Shown: positions 35,487 through 44,806 of the stretch, in pieces
Position numbering within the stretch: position 1 is the first letter of the stretch
How the letters are laid out: every line of letters begins with the position of its first letter
Assembly (NCBI GenBank): GCA_036960605.1
Contig: JBALXI010000001.1
Span: 1-64,000, forward strand
Direction: 5' to 3'
Source: Oleispira sp036960605
Lineage (GTDB): Bacteria; Pseudomonadota; Gammaproteobacteria; Pseudomonadales; Oceanobacteraceae
Length of the DNA stretch: 64,000 nt
Notes under the pieces: model-generated
What the model saw: the letters and a program-made list of their open reading frames with translations, nothing else
Told to the model about the DNA's origin: nothing
Databases searched by the model: none
Program-made: the position numbers and the translations under genes

Positions 35487-36076
35487 GTCATTTGTTCTTT
35501 TGCAAGGTTATCAAGTTTCTTCATTGCCAAGCGTAAGCGAGACTTAATGGTTCCAAGAGGTATGCCGAGGTCTAGGGCTATCTCGCTATGAGACTTGCCT
35601 TCGAAGTACACCTTGTAAACAATCTGTCTCTGCTCTTCAGGCAGTGATTCAATGAGTATACGCACTAAATTAGCATTTAGATCACTCTCAACATCGTCAT
35701 CTAATTGAGACGAGGCAAATTGATCTGAATGGGTCTGCTCAACTTCGCCATCTGGCCATAGGTCAAATGACTGGATCAAGTGAGGCTTTTCTTTGCGCAG
35801 AAGGTCAATGCGGCGATTACGGATGATGGTATACATCCAAGTCATCGCTGAAGCCGCCTTTGGGTTGAACTGAGGTGCTTTATTCCAAACCGTAAGCATA
35901 CATTCTTGCAGCAAGTCTTCGGCATCCGATGGGTTGGACCCGCACTTGATTGCATAGGCTTTCAAGCGGCTTGCACAGGATTCAAACAAGTCTAAATAGG
36001 CTCGTTCATCATGTTGCGCTATTTGTAATACTAACTGGTTCAGATATTGAGCATTGGATCGATTGCTCTGAGTCAA
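35453..36076 (-). CDS. ECF sigma factor (RpoE/ChrR-partner, ECF11-like)
   Basis: The 207-residue sigma-70-family factor has region 2 (about 28-95: YAIKCGSNPSDAEDLLQECM, MTWMYTIIRNRRIDLLRK) and region 4 (about 140-195: LPEEQRQIVYKVYFEGKSHS, ALDLGIPLGTIKSRLRLAM). The start is a TTG with GGAA six bases upstream. The neighbouring ChrR, photolyase, cfa, DUF1365 and SDR genes are the classic target set of the photooxidative-stress sigma factor first described in Rhodobacter. No obvious autoregulatory copy of the promoter motif is seen just upstream on its own strand. Confidence 0.92.
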   Translation of the reverse strand: MTQSNRSNAQYLNQLVLQIAQHDERAYLDLFESCASRLKAYAIKCGSNPSDAEDLLQECMLTVWNKAPQFNPKAASAMTWMYTIIRNRRIDLLRKEKPHLIQSFDLWPDGEVEQTHSDQFASSQLDDDVESDLNANLVRILIESLPEEQRQIVYKVYFEGKSHSEIALDLGIPLGTIKSRLRLAMKKLDNLAKEQMTWLIIILLTNF

Positions 36077-36182
36077 AGCTATTCCACTGTGTCGTTAGGA
36101 GTGCGGTACATGTTAGGCAAACTTAAACCAATGCTTACTATTGGTAAAGCACTAATAAATAAATAAATTATTTTATAAACGA

Positions 36183-36208
36183 TGATCCAAACGTCAGATT
36201 CAGGCGTA
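36183..36208 (+). promoter_or_regulatory. ECF (RpoE-ChrR type) promoter of the photolyase-cfa operon
   Basis: TGATCC (36183-36188), 16 bases, CGTA (36205-36208): an exact match to the promoter form recognised by ChrR-partner ECF sigma factors. It lies 35 bases before the FAD oxidoreductase ATG. A related copy precedes the SDR operon on the other side of the sigma gene. Confidence 0.72.
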
Positions 36209-36242
36209 TTAAGACATATACAATTAAACTGAATTTAAAAAA

Positions 36243-37328
36243 ATGAATAAACTCGCTGAAGTAGACACTCTAAACTCAAAAGTTAATTTTTTATTAGACT
36301 TTGCGGTGATCGGCGCTGGCATCGCTGGCTTGACCGCGGCAAGTGAAATTAACCAGCTTGGTTATACCTTAGCGGTGTTTGAGAAAGCCCGCGGCACAGG
36401 CGGACGCTTATCCTCGAAACGAGTAGCAAAACCGAATGGTGAGTTTATGGCCTTTGATCTTGGCTGTGTCAGTATTACTGCAGAAAGCGACGCGTTTGCT
36501 GAGCAGCTAGCAGTTTGGTATTCAAACGGCGTCATCGAACCGTGGGGCAAAGATGACAAAGACAATGATCATTATGTCGCTGTCCCTAGAAATTCGGCAT
36601 TAACGCGTTACTTAAGCAAGGATCTGGAATGTCACTTTTCAACTCGAGTGACGGCTATTGAAGACGTAGACGGCATCTGGCATCTTTTTACTGAAGAGAA
36701 CACTGAAAAGTCCCAAGGTAGAGTACTGTTGGCGAAAGCAAAAAATGTGATTATCGCAACGCCTCCCGCTCAAGCTCAAGACTTGCTGCCGGGTGGAAGT
36801 GCTTTTAAGGATCAGCTCGACAAAGTGGAGGTCTCACCTCAGTGGGTGATGGCCGTAGAGGTTGAGCAGCTATCATCTCTGCCCGCTATTCAGTATCCAC
36901 ATAATGATATTATTTTTTCAATCAGTCAGGAAGATTATAAACCTGGGCGTAGTCATGGTGAAAGTCGTGGTGACGATGATCATGATTCTACAATTCTTCA
37001 AGTTCAGGCGACACCTGAGTGGACGAATAACCATTTGGAATTAAATTCTGATCAGGTTTGTAATATATTAATCCATGAATTAGAACGCCATTTTGAACAA
37101 TCATTAAACGTTGTAACTCGCTATGCACATCGCTGGCTCTACTCTTGCGTTGCACAAGATATTCGAGCAAGAGAAAGTTATTTATGGGATGAAAAAGGCC
37201 TCGGGCTGATCGGCGATTATATCAAAAGTGCTGGTGCTGATGAGGGTGACGGCGTTGAATCTGCTTGGCAAAGTGGCAAGCAGCTCGCGCAATGGATAAC
37301 GTCACATGACTCCGCTGAGCATTCCTAG
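36243..37328 (+). CDS. Renalase-like FAD/NAD(P)-binding oxidoreductase
   Basis: The 361-residue protein has a Rossmann FAD motif (FAVIGAGIAGLTAASEI), the EKARGTGGRLSSKR segment characteristic of renalase-like flavoproteins, and a C-terminal FAD segment (GLGLIGDYIKS). It has no signal peptide. It is the first gene of a seven-gene stress operon with an ECF promoter 35 bases upstream. The reaction is unknown; bacterial renalases oxidise wrongly reduced dihydro-NAD(P) isomers, which would fit oxidative stress, but that is inference. Confidence 0.82.
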   Translation: MNKLAEVDTLNSKVNFLLDFAVIGAGIAGLTAASEINQLGYTLAVFEKARGTGGRLSSKRVAKPNGEFMAFDLGCVSITAESDAFAEQLAVWYSNGVIEPWGKDDKDNDHYVAVPRNSALTRYLSKDLECHFSTRVTAIEDVDGIWHLFTEENTEKSQGRVLLAKAKNVIIATPPAQAQDLLPGGSAFKDQLDKVEVSPQWVMAVEVEQLSSLPAIQYPHNDIIFSISQEDYKPGRSHGESRGDDDHDSTILQVQATPEWTNNHLELNSDQVCNILIHELERHFEQSLNVVTRYAHRWLYSCVAQDIRARESYLWDEKGLGLIGDYIKSAGADEGDGVESAWQSGKQLAQWITSHDSAEHS

Positions 37329-37341
37329 TGAGGAGCACAAA

Positions 37342-38787
37342 ATGATAAATTTAGTGTGGTTTCGAAGTGATATACGAGTCTACGACAATCCTGCTTTATT
37401 TCACGCAATGTCGAATGGACAAACAGCGGCTGTCTATTGTCTCGCGAATGAACAGTGGGATAAACATGGGCTTGCACACATTAAGCGACGCTTGATTATT
37501 GATCATTTAATTGAGCTAGAGGAACAGTTGGCGAAACTTAATGTGCCGTTAATGGTTATCGATAGTGGGTTGTTTTCTAATATTCCTCAGCAGCTAGCCG
37601 ATCTTAGTCGTGATTTAGGCGTAAGAAAAATATATTACAATCACGAATACGAAGTGAATGAGCAAGCCTGCAGTCATACTGTGGTTAAAGTATTGGCACA
37701 CCAGAATGTTGAATCTCAAGGCTTTGATGATCAGTGTATTATTGCCCCCGGCGGTATACTTAATGGCAGTCGTGAATGCTATAAGGTCTTTTCAGCGTTT
37801 GCCAAAAATTGGCTAAACAGTTTAGCTGGCTTAGCGCGTCCTTTATATAATAAGCCGGCAGCGCAAAAACCACTCGCATTTTCATCTGATATTCAGTGTC
37901 TTAAAAATCACCTAATTGATGTCGATACTAATGATCGCTGGCCGGTCGGAGAAGATGAAGCGCACGATCGTTTAAATGTATTTATAGAGCAACAGGTCAG
38001 CGCATATCACAATACTCGCAACTTCCCTGATCTCGATGCCACCAGTCAGTTGTCTGTTTATCTCGCGTTGGGTACCTTAACAACCCGCCAGTGTTTACAA
38101 GCGTTGGTGAGTTATTCTGGGCGAGATGTTGAGTTATTATTTGAAGTACAAGGTGAAGGCGAGCGCTGCTGGTTAAATGAACTGGTTTGGCGCGAATTTT
38201 ATCGCCATATTTTGGTGGCCTTTCCCAAAGTGTGCAAAGGCAAACCGTTTAAAGATCTGACGGACAACCTACCTTGGAAGTCGAATAATAAAGATTTCCA
38301 AGCCTGGTGTGAGGGTAAAACAGGGGTGCCTATTGTAGATGCCGGAATGCGCCAGCTTAATACTACGGGTTGGATGCATAATCGCCTACGCATGGTCGTC
38401 GCCATGTTTTTAACCAAGCATTTGCAAGTTGATTGGCGCTTAGGAGAACAGTATTTTTACAGTAAGTTAGCCGATGCTGACCTAGCGTCGAATAATGGCG
38501 GCTGGCAATGGTCTGCCAGTACGGGGGTTGATGCAGTTCCTTACTTCCGTATATTTAATCCCTATCGCCAGGCAGAAAGATTCGATCCAAAAGGAAGCTT
38601 TATCCGTAAATATGTTAAAGAACTGTCCAGTATTAATGGCAAGGCTATCCTTCAACCAAGTAAGGATCTTGCCATAGAGTGCGATTATCCTACTCCGATA
38701 GTGGATCTGAAAATGGCAGCAGAAAGTACTAAAACCCTATTTAAAAACCTTAAGGGCCCGTCGCTTGTACAAGGAATGGTTAACTAA
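37342..38787 (+). CDS. phrB: Deoxyribodipyrimidine photolyase (class I)
   Basis: About 481 residues. The N-terminal photolyase domain (MINLVWFRSDIRVYDNPAL) binds the antenna cofactor. The C-terminal FAD domain carries RCWLNELVWREFYRHI, PIVDAGMRQLNTTGWMHNR, ASNNGGWQWSASTGVD and YFRIFNPYRQ, including the electron-transfer tryptophans. It uses blue light to split cyclobutane pyrimidine dimers. I chose the ATG at 37342 because GAGGAG stands six bases upstream; the frame is open to 37306, overlapping the preceding gene. It is second in the operon and a standard member of the ChrR regulon. Confidence 0.93.
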   Translation: MINLVWFRSDIRVYDNPALFHAMSNGQTAAVYCLANEQWDKHGLAHIKRRLIIDHLIELEEQLAKLNVPLMVIDSGLFSNIPQQLADLSRDLGVRKIYYNHEYEVNEQACSHTVVKVLAHQNVESQGFDDQCIIAPGGILNGSRECYKVFSAFAKNWLNSLAGLARPLYNKPAAQKPLAFSSDIQCLKNHLIDVDTNDRWPVGEDEAHDRLNVFIEQQVSAYHNTRNFPDLDATSQLSVYLALGTLTTRQCLQALVSYSGRDVELLFEVQGEGERCWLNELVWREFYRHILVAFPKVCKGKPFKDLTDNLPWKSNNKDFQAWCEGKTGVPIVDAGMRQLNTTGWMHNRLRMVVAMFLTKHLQVDWRLGEQYFYSKLADADLASNNGGWQWSASTGVDAVPYFRIFNPYRQAERFDPKGSFIRKYVKELSSINGKAILQPSKDLAIECDYPTPIVDLKMAAESTKTLFKNLKGPSLVQGMVN

Positions 38788-39756
38788 GTGAATGCTTTTA
38801 AGCAGTTAGGTCATAATGCCATTCGATGGATTGATTCGGAAGCTGAACCTCGTAATGGCTCACATATTGACTTAAGCGATCCGCAAGCAACTGCTAACAA
38901 TCGTAAAGTTAACTGGCAAAGGATTATTCCTTTCTTTTTAGTGCACCTTACCTGTTTATGTGTATTTTTTGTCGGCTGGAGCCCTGTGGCAATTATTGTA
39001 TGTTTAGCCATGTTCTGGTTACGCATGTTTGCCATTACCGCGTTTTATCATCGCTATTTCTCTCATCGCAGTTTCAAAACCAATCGTTTTTGGCAGTTTG
39101 TATTTGCCGTTATCGGCGCCAGTGCTGCGCAACGGGGGCCATTGTGGTGGGCTTCGCACCATAGAAAGCATCACAAACATGCGGATGAAGCAAATGACTT
39201 ACACTCACCCAAAAATGGTTTTTGGTGGAGTCATATGGGTTGGTTTACCTGTGAAGATGCTTTTAAAACAGACTATAGCGTGATTAAAGATTTAGCTAAG
39301 TTTCCGGAGCTGAGGTTTATTAATCGCTTCGATATTCTAGTGCCCTTTCTGTGTGCGACCTCTCTTTACTTGTTCGGTAAATTATTAGAAAACTATTATC
39401 CGTCATTAGAAACCACTGGCTGGCAAATGCTGATTTGGGGCTTCTTTATTTCTACGGTTATGCTGGCTCATTCAACGTTTACGATTAATTCACTTTGCCA
39501 TACGTGGGGCAAGCGACGTTTCGAGACTAAGGATGATAGTCGTAATAATTTTTTCTTGGCTTTACTAACCATGGGTGAGGGCTGGCATAACAATCATCAT
39601 CGTTTTGCGGTGTCTGCTCGCCAGGGGTTTTATTGGTGGGAAATTGATATTTCATATTATCTATTAAAAGTATTGAGCTGGCTGGGGATTGTTCATGACT
39701 TGCATCCTGTGCCCGCTCGAATCTTACAAGAGGGAAGAGATAATGATGCAAAGTGA
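38788..39756 (+). CDS. Acyl-CoA/fatty acid delta-9 desaturase
   Basis: The 322-residue membrane desaturase has the three histidine boxes of the stearoyl-CoA type: HRYFSH (88-93), HHRKHH (124-129) and HNNHH in GEGWHNNHHRFA near the C-terminus. Hydrophobic helices pair on either side. It introduces a cis double bond into acyl chains, which the cyclopropane synthase four genes later could then methylenate. It starts with a GTG directly after the photolyase stop. Confidence 0.88.
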   Translation: MNAFKQLGHNAIRWIDSEAEPRNGSHIDLSDPQATANNRKVNWQRIIPFFLVHLTCLCVFFVGWSPVAIIVCLAMFWLRMFAITAFYHRYFSHRSFKTNRFWQFVFAVIGASAAQRGPLWWASHHRKHHKHADEANDLHSPKNGFWWSHMGWFTCEDAFKTDYSVIKDLAKFPELRFINRFDILVPFLCATSLYLFGKLLENYYPSLETTGWQMLIWGFFISTVMLAHSTFTINSLCHTWGKRRFETKDDSRNNFFLALLTMGEGWHNNHHRFAVSARQGFYWWEIDISYYLLKVLSWLGIVHDLHPVPARILQEGRDNDAK

Positions 39757-40177
39757 AAAAGTGGTAGAGAACTTTCAACAACTCTATAACCGCATCGATA
39801 GAGATACTTTAACCTTTGAATTGTTAAATGAAGTTTATGACGACAGTATTAAATTTGAAGACTGTTTTCATAATATCAACGGTATACATTCATTGTTTGA
39901 ATATTTCGAGGGGCTTTATGAAAATGTTAATTTCATTCGCTTCGATTTTGAAGATCAGTGGCTTAAAGAAAGCAGCGCTATGTTGACCTGGACTATGTCC
40001 TATCAGCATCCCAAGTTAAATAATGGTGAGCTAATTGCCGTTAAGGGTGCAAGCAAGCTTGATTTTAAACAAGGCAAGGTTGTTCATCATCGTGATTATT
40101 TTGATGGCGGTGCTTTGCTATACGAACACATTCCGTTATTAAAACGCGTGATACATTTTTTGAAAAATAGAATGTAA
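39743..40177 (+). CDS. NTF2/SnoaL-like protein
   Basis: About 144 residues with the NTF2-like cone fold: an N-terminal helix (NFQQLYNRIDRDTLTFELLN), EVYDDSIKFEDCFHNINGI, and a beta sheet (SAMLTWTMSYQHP; KLDFKQGKVVHHRDYFDGG). The start is at paired ATG codons at 39743 behind AGGGAAGAGA; it overlaps the desaturase end by 14 bases. Proteins of this type recur in ChrR-linked operons with DUF1365 and cfa; their reaction is unknown. Confidence 0.83.
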   Translation: MMQSEKVVENFQQLYNRIDRDTLTFELLNEVYDDSIKFEDCFHNINGIHSLFEYFEGLYENVNFIRFDFEDQWLKESSAMLTWTMSYQHPKLNNGELIAVKGASKLDFKQGKVVHHRDYFDGGALLYEHIPLLKRVIHFLKNRM

Positions 40178-40251
40178 TAAGCCACGCCTCATCAATAATT
40201 GTTATTGAATGATCATGGTTTTACAGCAAAATAAAAGATTAGGTGAAAGGT

Positions 40252-41532
40252 ATGAGAGAAGGTCAACCCCAAGAAAAGCAAAAGATTGCAGTGATTGGTG
40301 CAGGAATATCAGGATTGTTATCGGCGTATTTATTAAGTCGTGAGCACGATGTCACGCTATTTGAAGCTAATAAATACCTTGGGGGGCATACGCACACTAA
40401 AACGGTTCAGTCTGGAGGTAAAACCTACGGCGTTAATACCGGTTTTATTGTGTTCAATGATTGGACATACCCAAATTTCATTAAGTTGATGGATCAAATT
40501 GGTGTGGTAAGTGAAGACTCTGAGATGAGCTTCAGCGTGCGCGATGAAAATACAGCGATCGAATATAACGGCACCAGTTTTAACAGCCTTTTTGCTCAGC
40601 GCAGTAATATTTTCAAACCTAGCTTCTGGTTTATGATTAAAGATATTTTACGCTTTAATAAACAGACCGTCGAAATGGTGCAAAAAGATAGCATTCCAGA
40701 AGGTCAAACCTTAGGGGAGTTTGTTAAAGAACACGGTTATGGTGATCGCTTTGTTAATCATTATATCGTTCCTATGGGCGCCGCAATTTGGTCTGCCTCG
40801 GTTGATGTGATGATGGACTTTCCTTTACGCTTCTTCCTGAAGTTCTTCAACAATCACGGCATGTTGAGTGTCGATAATAGACCTCAGTGGCGTGTTATTA
40901 CCGGAGGTTCGCAGTCTTATGTCGAACCTTTGATTCAGTCGTTTAAAGATAATATTCACTTGAATAGTCCAATTGCTTCAGTCAAGCGGACCGACGAGAA
41001 TGTTATGATTAAAACATTCTCTGGCGACGAGTTTGAATTCGATCAGGTGGTATTTGCGTGTCACAGTGATCAAGCTTTAGGAATGTTGGAAGAACCGACT
41101 CAAACTGAAAATGACATCTTAGGCGCGATTCCTTACCAACGTAATGAAGTTGTCTTACATACTGATAGACGCTTGATGCCAAAGAGAAAGCTAGCGTGGG
41201 CTGCTTGGAATTATCATATTCCTCAGCGCTTAAGTGAATATGCGATGGTGACTTATCACATGAACGCTTTGCAGAACTTTGGTGATGCCCCTGATGATTT
41301 TATGGTGACGCTGAACCGTACTGCTGAAATTGCATCGGGTAAAATCATCGATAAATATGATTATGCGCATCCCGTTTTTACCATGGACGGGATTGCAGCG
41401 CAGCAAAGACACAGTGAAATTAACAATAAAAACCGCAGTCATTTCTGTGGTGCTTATTGGTTTAATGGCTTTCATGAAGACGGTGTCAATAGTGCGCTGC
41501 GAGTTGCCAAGTCGTTTGGTATCGAGCTGTGA
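40252..41532 (+). CDS. FAD-dependent amine oxidase-like protein
   Basis: About 426 residues with an N-terminal FAD motif (KIAVIGAGISGLLSAYLL), YLGGHTHTKTVQSGGK (GG-doublet region), and a C-terminal motif around HFCGAYWFNGFHEDG. It belongs to the amine oxidase/phytoene-desaturase superfamily and specifically to the form fused in function with DUF1365 and cfa. The start at 40252 is set by AGGTGA; a GTG three codons earlier is less likely. In other bacteria this trio has been linked to unusual (furan or cyclopropane) fatty acids; here that is inference. Confidence 0.85.
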   Translation: MREGQPQEKQKIAVIGAGISGLLSAYLLSREHDVTLFEANKYLGGHTHTKTVQSGGKTYGVNTGFIVFNDWTYPNFIKLMDQIGVVSEDSEMSFSVRDENTAIEYNGTSFNSLFAQRSNIFKPSFWFMIKDILRFNKQTVEMVQKDSIPEGQTLGEFVKEHGYGDRFVNHYIVPMGAAIWSASVDVMMDFPLRFFLKFFNNHGMLSVDNRPQWRVITGGSQSYVEPLIQSFKDNIHLNSPIASVKRTDENVMIKTFSGDEFEFDQVVFACHSDQALGMLEEPTQTENDILGAIPYQRNEVVLHTDRRLMPKRKLAWAAWNYHIPQRLSEYAMVTYHMNALQNFGDAPDDFMVTLNRTAEIASGKIIDKYDYAHPVFTMDGIAAQQRHSEINNKNRSHFCGAYWFNGFHEDGVNSALRVAKSFGIEL

Positions 41533-42395
41533 AGACTGAGACTGTGGCATTAAATAGTGCGGTTTATCGGGGCGATGTTAGACATCGTCGCTTTAAACCC
41601 GTGAGTCATGAGATTAACCATCCTATCTTTATGCTGTATCTAGATTTAGATGAGCTGCCTGAGCTATTTAAAAGGTACTGGTTTTTCTCGGCGGGTAAAT
41701 TTAATTTGTCATCGTTTAATCGAGACGATTATCTAAACCCGAACATTGCTGACTTGAAGTTAGCGGTGATCGATAAGGTAGCAGAAGCGCTAGGCGCGGT
41801 TGCCAATGAAATTTCATCGGTAAGAATGCTAACCAATGTTCGCTATTGTGGGCACAGTTTCAATCCCGTGACCTTCTATTATTGCTATAACCAGTGTGAT
41901 AAATTGTTATCGATTGTGGCAGAAATAACCAATACGCCATGGGATGAAAGGCATTGTTATGTTTTGCCCATTGCCAGTAACTTTGTGGCGGCATCGGCAA
42001 GCATAACTTATCAATTAAAAGGCCAAGGTAAACACATATTTGAGTTTCATAAACAGTTTCATGTATCGCCGTTTAATCCGATGAACATGGATTATCGCTG
42101 GGCATTTTCTGAGCCCCAAAAAAGCCTGCATGTGCATATGGATAACTACGTCGACGATACCGGTGAAGATGCGGGTGATAAACACTTTGATGCGACGCTG
42201 ACTCTAGACCGCTACGAATTTAATAAAGCGATGCCCAAAGTATTGTTTCAATACCCTTTTATAACAATCAAAGTTGTTATTGGCATTTATTGGAATGCGC
42301 TGAAGCTTTGGTTAAAGCGATCGCCATTTTACGACCATCCAGGAACTGCTAATAAAAGTACTGATCCTTCAACTATAAATAAGAATTCTCGCTAA
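41529..42395 (+). CDS. DUF1365 family protein
   Basis: A 288-residue DUF1365 protein: NSAVYRGDVRHRRFKPVSHE at the start, VRMLTNVRYCGHSFNPVTFY, HVSPFNPMNMDYRW. It begins with a GTG that overlaps the preceding TGA. DUF1365 genes almost always sit between an amine oxidase-like flavoprotein and cfa, as here, and probably act in fatty acid modification. The biochemical step is not established to my knowledge. Confidence 0.88.
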   Translation: MKTETVALNSAVYRGDVRHRRFKPVSHEINHPIFMLYLDLDELPELFKRYWFFSAGKFNLSSFNRDDYLNPNIADLKLAVIDKVAEALGAVANEISSVRMLTNVRYCGHSFNPVTFYYCYNQCDKLLSIVAEITNTPWDERHCYVLPIASNFVAASASITYQLKGQGKHIFEFHKQFHVSPFNPMNMDYRWAFSEPQKSLHVHMDNYVDDTGEDAGDKHFDATLTLDRYEFNKAMPKVLFQYPFITIKVVIGIYWNALKLWLKRSPFYDHPGTANKSTDPSTINKNSR

Positions 42396-42412
42396 CAGCG
42401 CTGGAGATAAAT

Positions 42413-43693
42413 ATGAATATGCCATCCGTTACAAATATGAATACAAGCACAAAAAGCTTTATCCCTGCGAAAGGCCAGTTATCAAAAATAGCGAGAAACT
42501 TGGTTCACAAACAGTTATTGAATTTGCATTCGGGTTGCTTACAAATCGAAGAGAATGGTGAAATATTTAGCTTTGGTCAATCAAGTGAAGAAACCGGATT
42601 AGTCGGGCGCTTAGTCGTTCATGACGTTAGTTGTTATGGTGAAATCATGACCGGGGGCAGTATTGGCGCTGCGGAATCATTTATGACCGGGGATTGGAGC
42701 AGCCCAGACTTGACTAAGTTGGTCAGAGTGATGGTTCGTAATATTGATATTCTTGATCAGATGGAAGGCGGTCTGGCTTTAATCTCTAAGCCCTTGTTAA
42801 AAGGCTTTCATTATTTCAACCAGAACTCAGCTAAGGGTTCGCGTAGAAATATAGCCGCGCATTATGACTTGGGTAATGACTTGTTTGAGGCATTCCTTGA
42901 TCCAACCATGATGTACTCTTCAGGTATATTTCCATCGGCGGATGCTAGCATGGAAGACGCATCACTGAATAAACTAAAGATAATATGTGAAAAACTGCAG
43001 CTCAAGGCCGATGATCACTTGGTTGAAATTGGTACGGGCTGGGGTGGCTTCGCTATTTATGCGGCTAAACATTATGGCTGTAGAGTGACGACAACGACGA
43101 TCTCTCAGCAACAATTCAATCTGGCTAAGCAGCGCGTTGAAGACGAAGGCTTACAAGATAAAATAACGTTATTACTAGAAGACTATCGTGATCTTAAAAA
43201 AGATTATGCGGGTCAGTTCGATAAGCTAGTGTCTATTGAAATGATCGAAGCCGTGGGTTGGAAATTCTATAATACCTTCTTCTCACATTGCAGCGTGTTA
43301 TTAAAGCCTGATGGCATCGCCTTGATACAAGCGATCACCATTGCCGATCAGCGTTATGATCAAGCGCGTAAAGATGTTGATTTTATCCAGCGCTATATCT
43401 TCCCTGGTAGCTGTATTCCATCGGTAACGGCATTGGTTAATGCCAGTACCGATGCCAGTGATCTGAATCTTGTGCAAGCGCAAGACTTTGGTTTGCATTA
43501 CGCGCGCACGTTAAAAATTTGGCAAGATACTTTTAATCAAAAGTCGAAAGAGATATCTGAACTGGGATACAGTGATGACTTCAAACGTATGTGGCAGTTC
43601 TATTTAAGCTATTGCGAAGGCGGCTTTGAAGAGCGTTCCATTGGCGTAAATCATTTAGTGTTTGCCAAGCCAAAAGCAAAGATGGCGTATTAA
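42413..43693 (+). CDS. cfa: Cyclopropane-fatty-acyl-phospholipid synthase
   Basis: The 426-residue SAM-dependent methyltransferase has the core motif LVEIGTGWGGFAIYAAK, the upstream SAKGSRRNIAAHYDLGNDLF and the MYSSGIFPSADASMED segments typical of Cfa. The C-terminus has FQRYIFPGSCIP. It adds a methylene group to unsaturated acyl chains of membrane phospholipids. It is the last gene of the ECF-controlled operon, with GGAGATAAAT upstream of the ATG. Its end overlaps the convergent LysR gene by four bases. Confidence 0.93.
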   Translation: MNMPSVTNMNTSTKSFIPAKGQLSKIARNLVHKQLLNLHSGCLQIEENGEIFSFGQSSEETGLVGRLVVHDVSCYGEIMTGGSIGAAESFMTGDWSSPDLTKLVRVMVRNIDILDQMEGGLALISKPLLKGFHYFNQNSAKGSRRNIAAHYDLGNDLFEAFLDPTMMYSSGIFPSADASMEDASLNKLKIICEKLQLKADDHLVEIGTGWGGFAIYAAKHYGCRVTTTTISQQQFNLAKQRVEDEGLQDKITLLLEDYRDLKKDYAGQFDKLVSIEMIEAVGWKFYNTFFSHCSVLLKPDGIALIQAITIADQRYDQARKDVDFIQRYIFPGSCIPSVTALVNASTDASDLNLVQAQDFGLHYARTLKIWQDTFNQKSKEISELGYSDDFKRMWQFYLSYCEGGFEERSIGVNHLVFAKPKAKMAY

Positions 43694-44601
43694 TTTAATG
43701 TTTTATCTTCCCGTAATCGCTGCGCCATTAAATCAATAAAGCATCTCACCTTGCTGGAGGCCATTCGGCCTTCACGGTGAATGATGTGTACCGGCATTGC
43801 GGGTAATTGATAGTCCGACAAAATAGTTTTTAGCGATACCTCTTTTAACTCATCCGCAACTTGATAAGAAATTAATCGAGCGATACCTAACCCAGAAACC
43901 GCGGCATCGAGTGCGGCTTGATTGCTGGTCACTGTTAATCGGGGTTGGATGCGAATTGTCTGTTTGCCTTTCTGTTTTTGCTGCAACTCACTAAATTGCC
44001 AGTCGTGGGTCATGTTACCCGCGCTAGAGGCTATCAAGGTATGGTGTTTTAATTCTGCCGGTGTTTGTGGGATGCCATAGCGGGCTAGATATTCTGGTGA
44101 CGCAACTAATACCAGCCGAACTTCACCAACTGTTTTAGCATGCAGAGTTGAATCGGGCAGCTGGCCAATACGAATCCCCACATCAAAGCCTTCTTCCAAT
44201 AAATTCACTACGCGATCTAGAAATACAGCATCTACCTGTGTATCTGGATAGGTATTTAAATACTCGACCACCCCCGGCATTACATATTTTTGACCAAAGA
44301 GCACAGGTGCTGTCACGGTTAAATGACCCTTGGGTTCAGCGTTGATACCAATCGCCGCCTCGTTTGCTTGTTCTACTGCCGCGAGAATGCGGCGAGTATC
44401 CTCCAGATAGCGTGCTCCTGCTTCTGTTATACGCACATAGCGGGTCGTGCGGGTTAGAAGCTTGATACCCAGCTTATCTTCAAGAGCGGCAATGGCCCGA
44501 GTCACGGCAGGCGGTGACATATTCAAGCGTCGCGCGGCTGGGGCAAAGCCTTGTTCTTCTGCAACAGCAATAAAAACGGTCATTAGGTGCAGCTGATCCA
44601 T
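43690..44601 (-). CDS. LysR-family regulator
   Basis: The 303-residue LysR protein has an N-terminal HTH (FAPAARRLNMSPPAVTRAIA, LLTRTTRYVRITEAG) and an effector domain. It is divergent from the AhpD-like/PNPOx operon with about 205 bases between, the usual position of a LysR protein controlling its neighbour. It belongs to the subgroup with a MSPPAVTR recognition helix, often regulators of redox or quinone-responsive genes. Confidence 0.9.
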   Translation of the reverse strand: MDQLHLMTVFIAVAEEQGFAPAARRLNMSPPAVTRAIAALEDKLGIKLLTRTTRYVRITEAGARYLEDTRRILAAVEQANEAAIGINAEPKGHLTVTAPVLFGQKYVMPGVVEYLNTYPDTQVDAVFLDRVVNLLEEGFDVGIRIGQLPDSTLHAKTVGEVRLVLVASPEYLARYGIPQTPAELKHHTLIASSAGNMTHDWQFSELQQKQKGKQTIRIQPRLTVTSNQAALDAAVSGLGIARLISYQVADELKEVSLKTILSDYQLPAMPVHIIHREGRMASSKVRCFIDLMAQRLREDKTLN

Positions 44602-44806
44602 GTAGGGCTCTCTGTACTAGTGGGACGATATAAACAAGAAGTGAAGTTATATTATTCCTATTAGTGGAATAATCAATTATAAAATATGACTATTCTTCTA
44701 TTGGGTGGTATTTGGCACACTAGCGTCAGTTGTTGAGAAGCTGCTTTCAAAGCCTCAACCAATCAAACAATTAACGTAAAACAGACTAGATAGAAAGGAA
44801 CACAAT

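Noticed and set aside
36077..36182. A possible autoregulatory ECF promoter upstream of the sigma gene
   Set aside because: No TGATCC-N16-CGTA pattern is found on the minus strand there; only the rightward promoter at 36183 fits.
44700..44740. TTGGCAC as a sigma-54 promoter upstream of the AhpD-like gene
   Set aside because: No GC is found ten bases after the GG, so the -12 element is missing.
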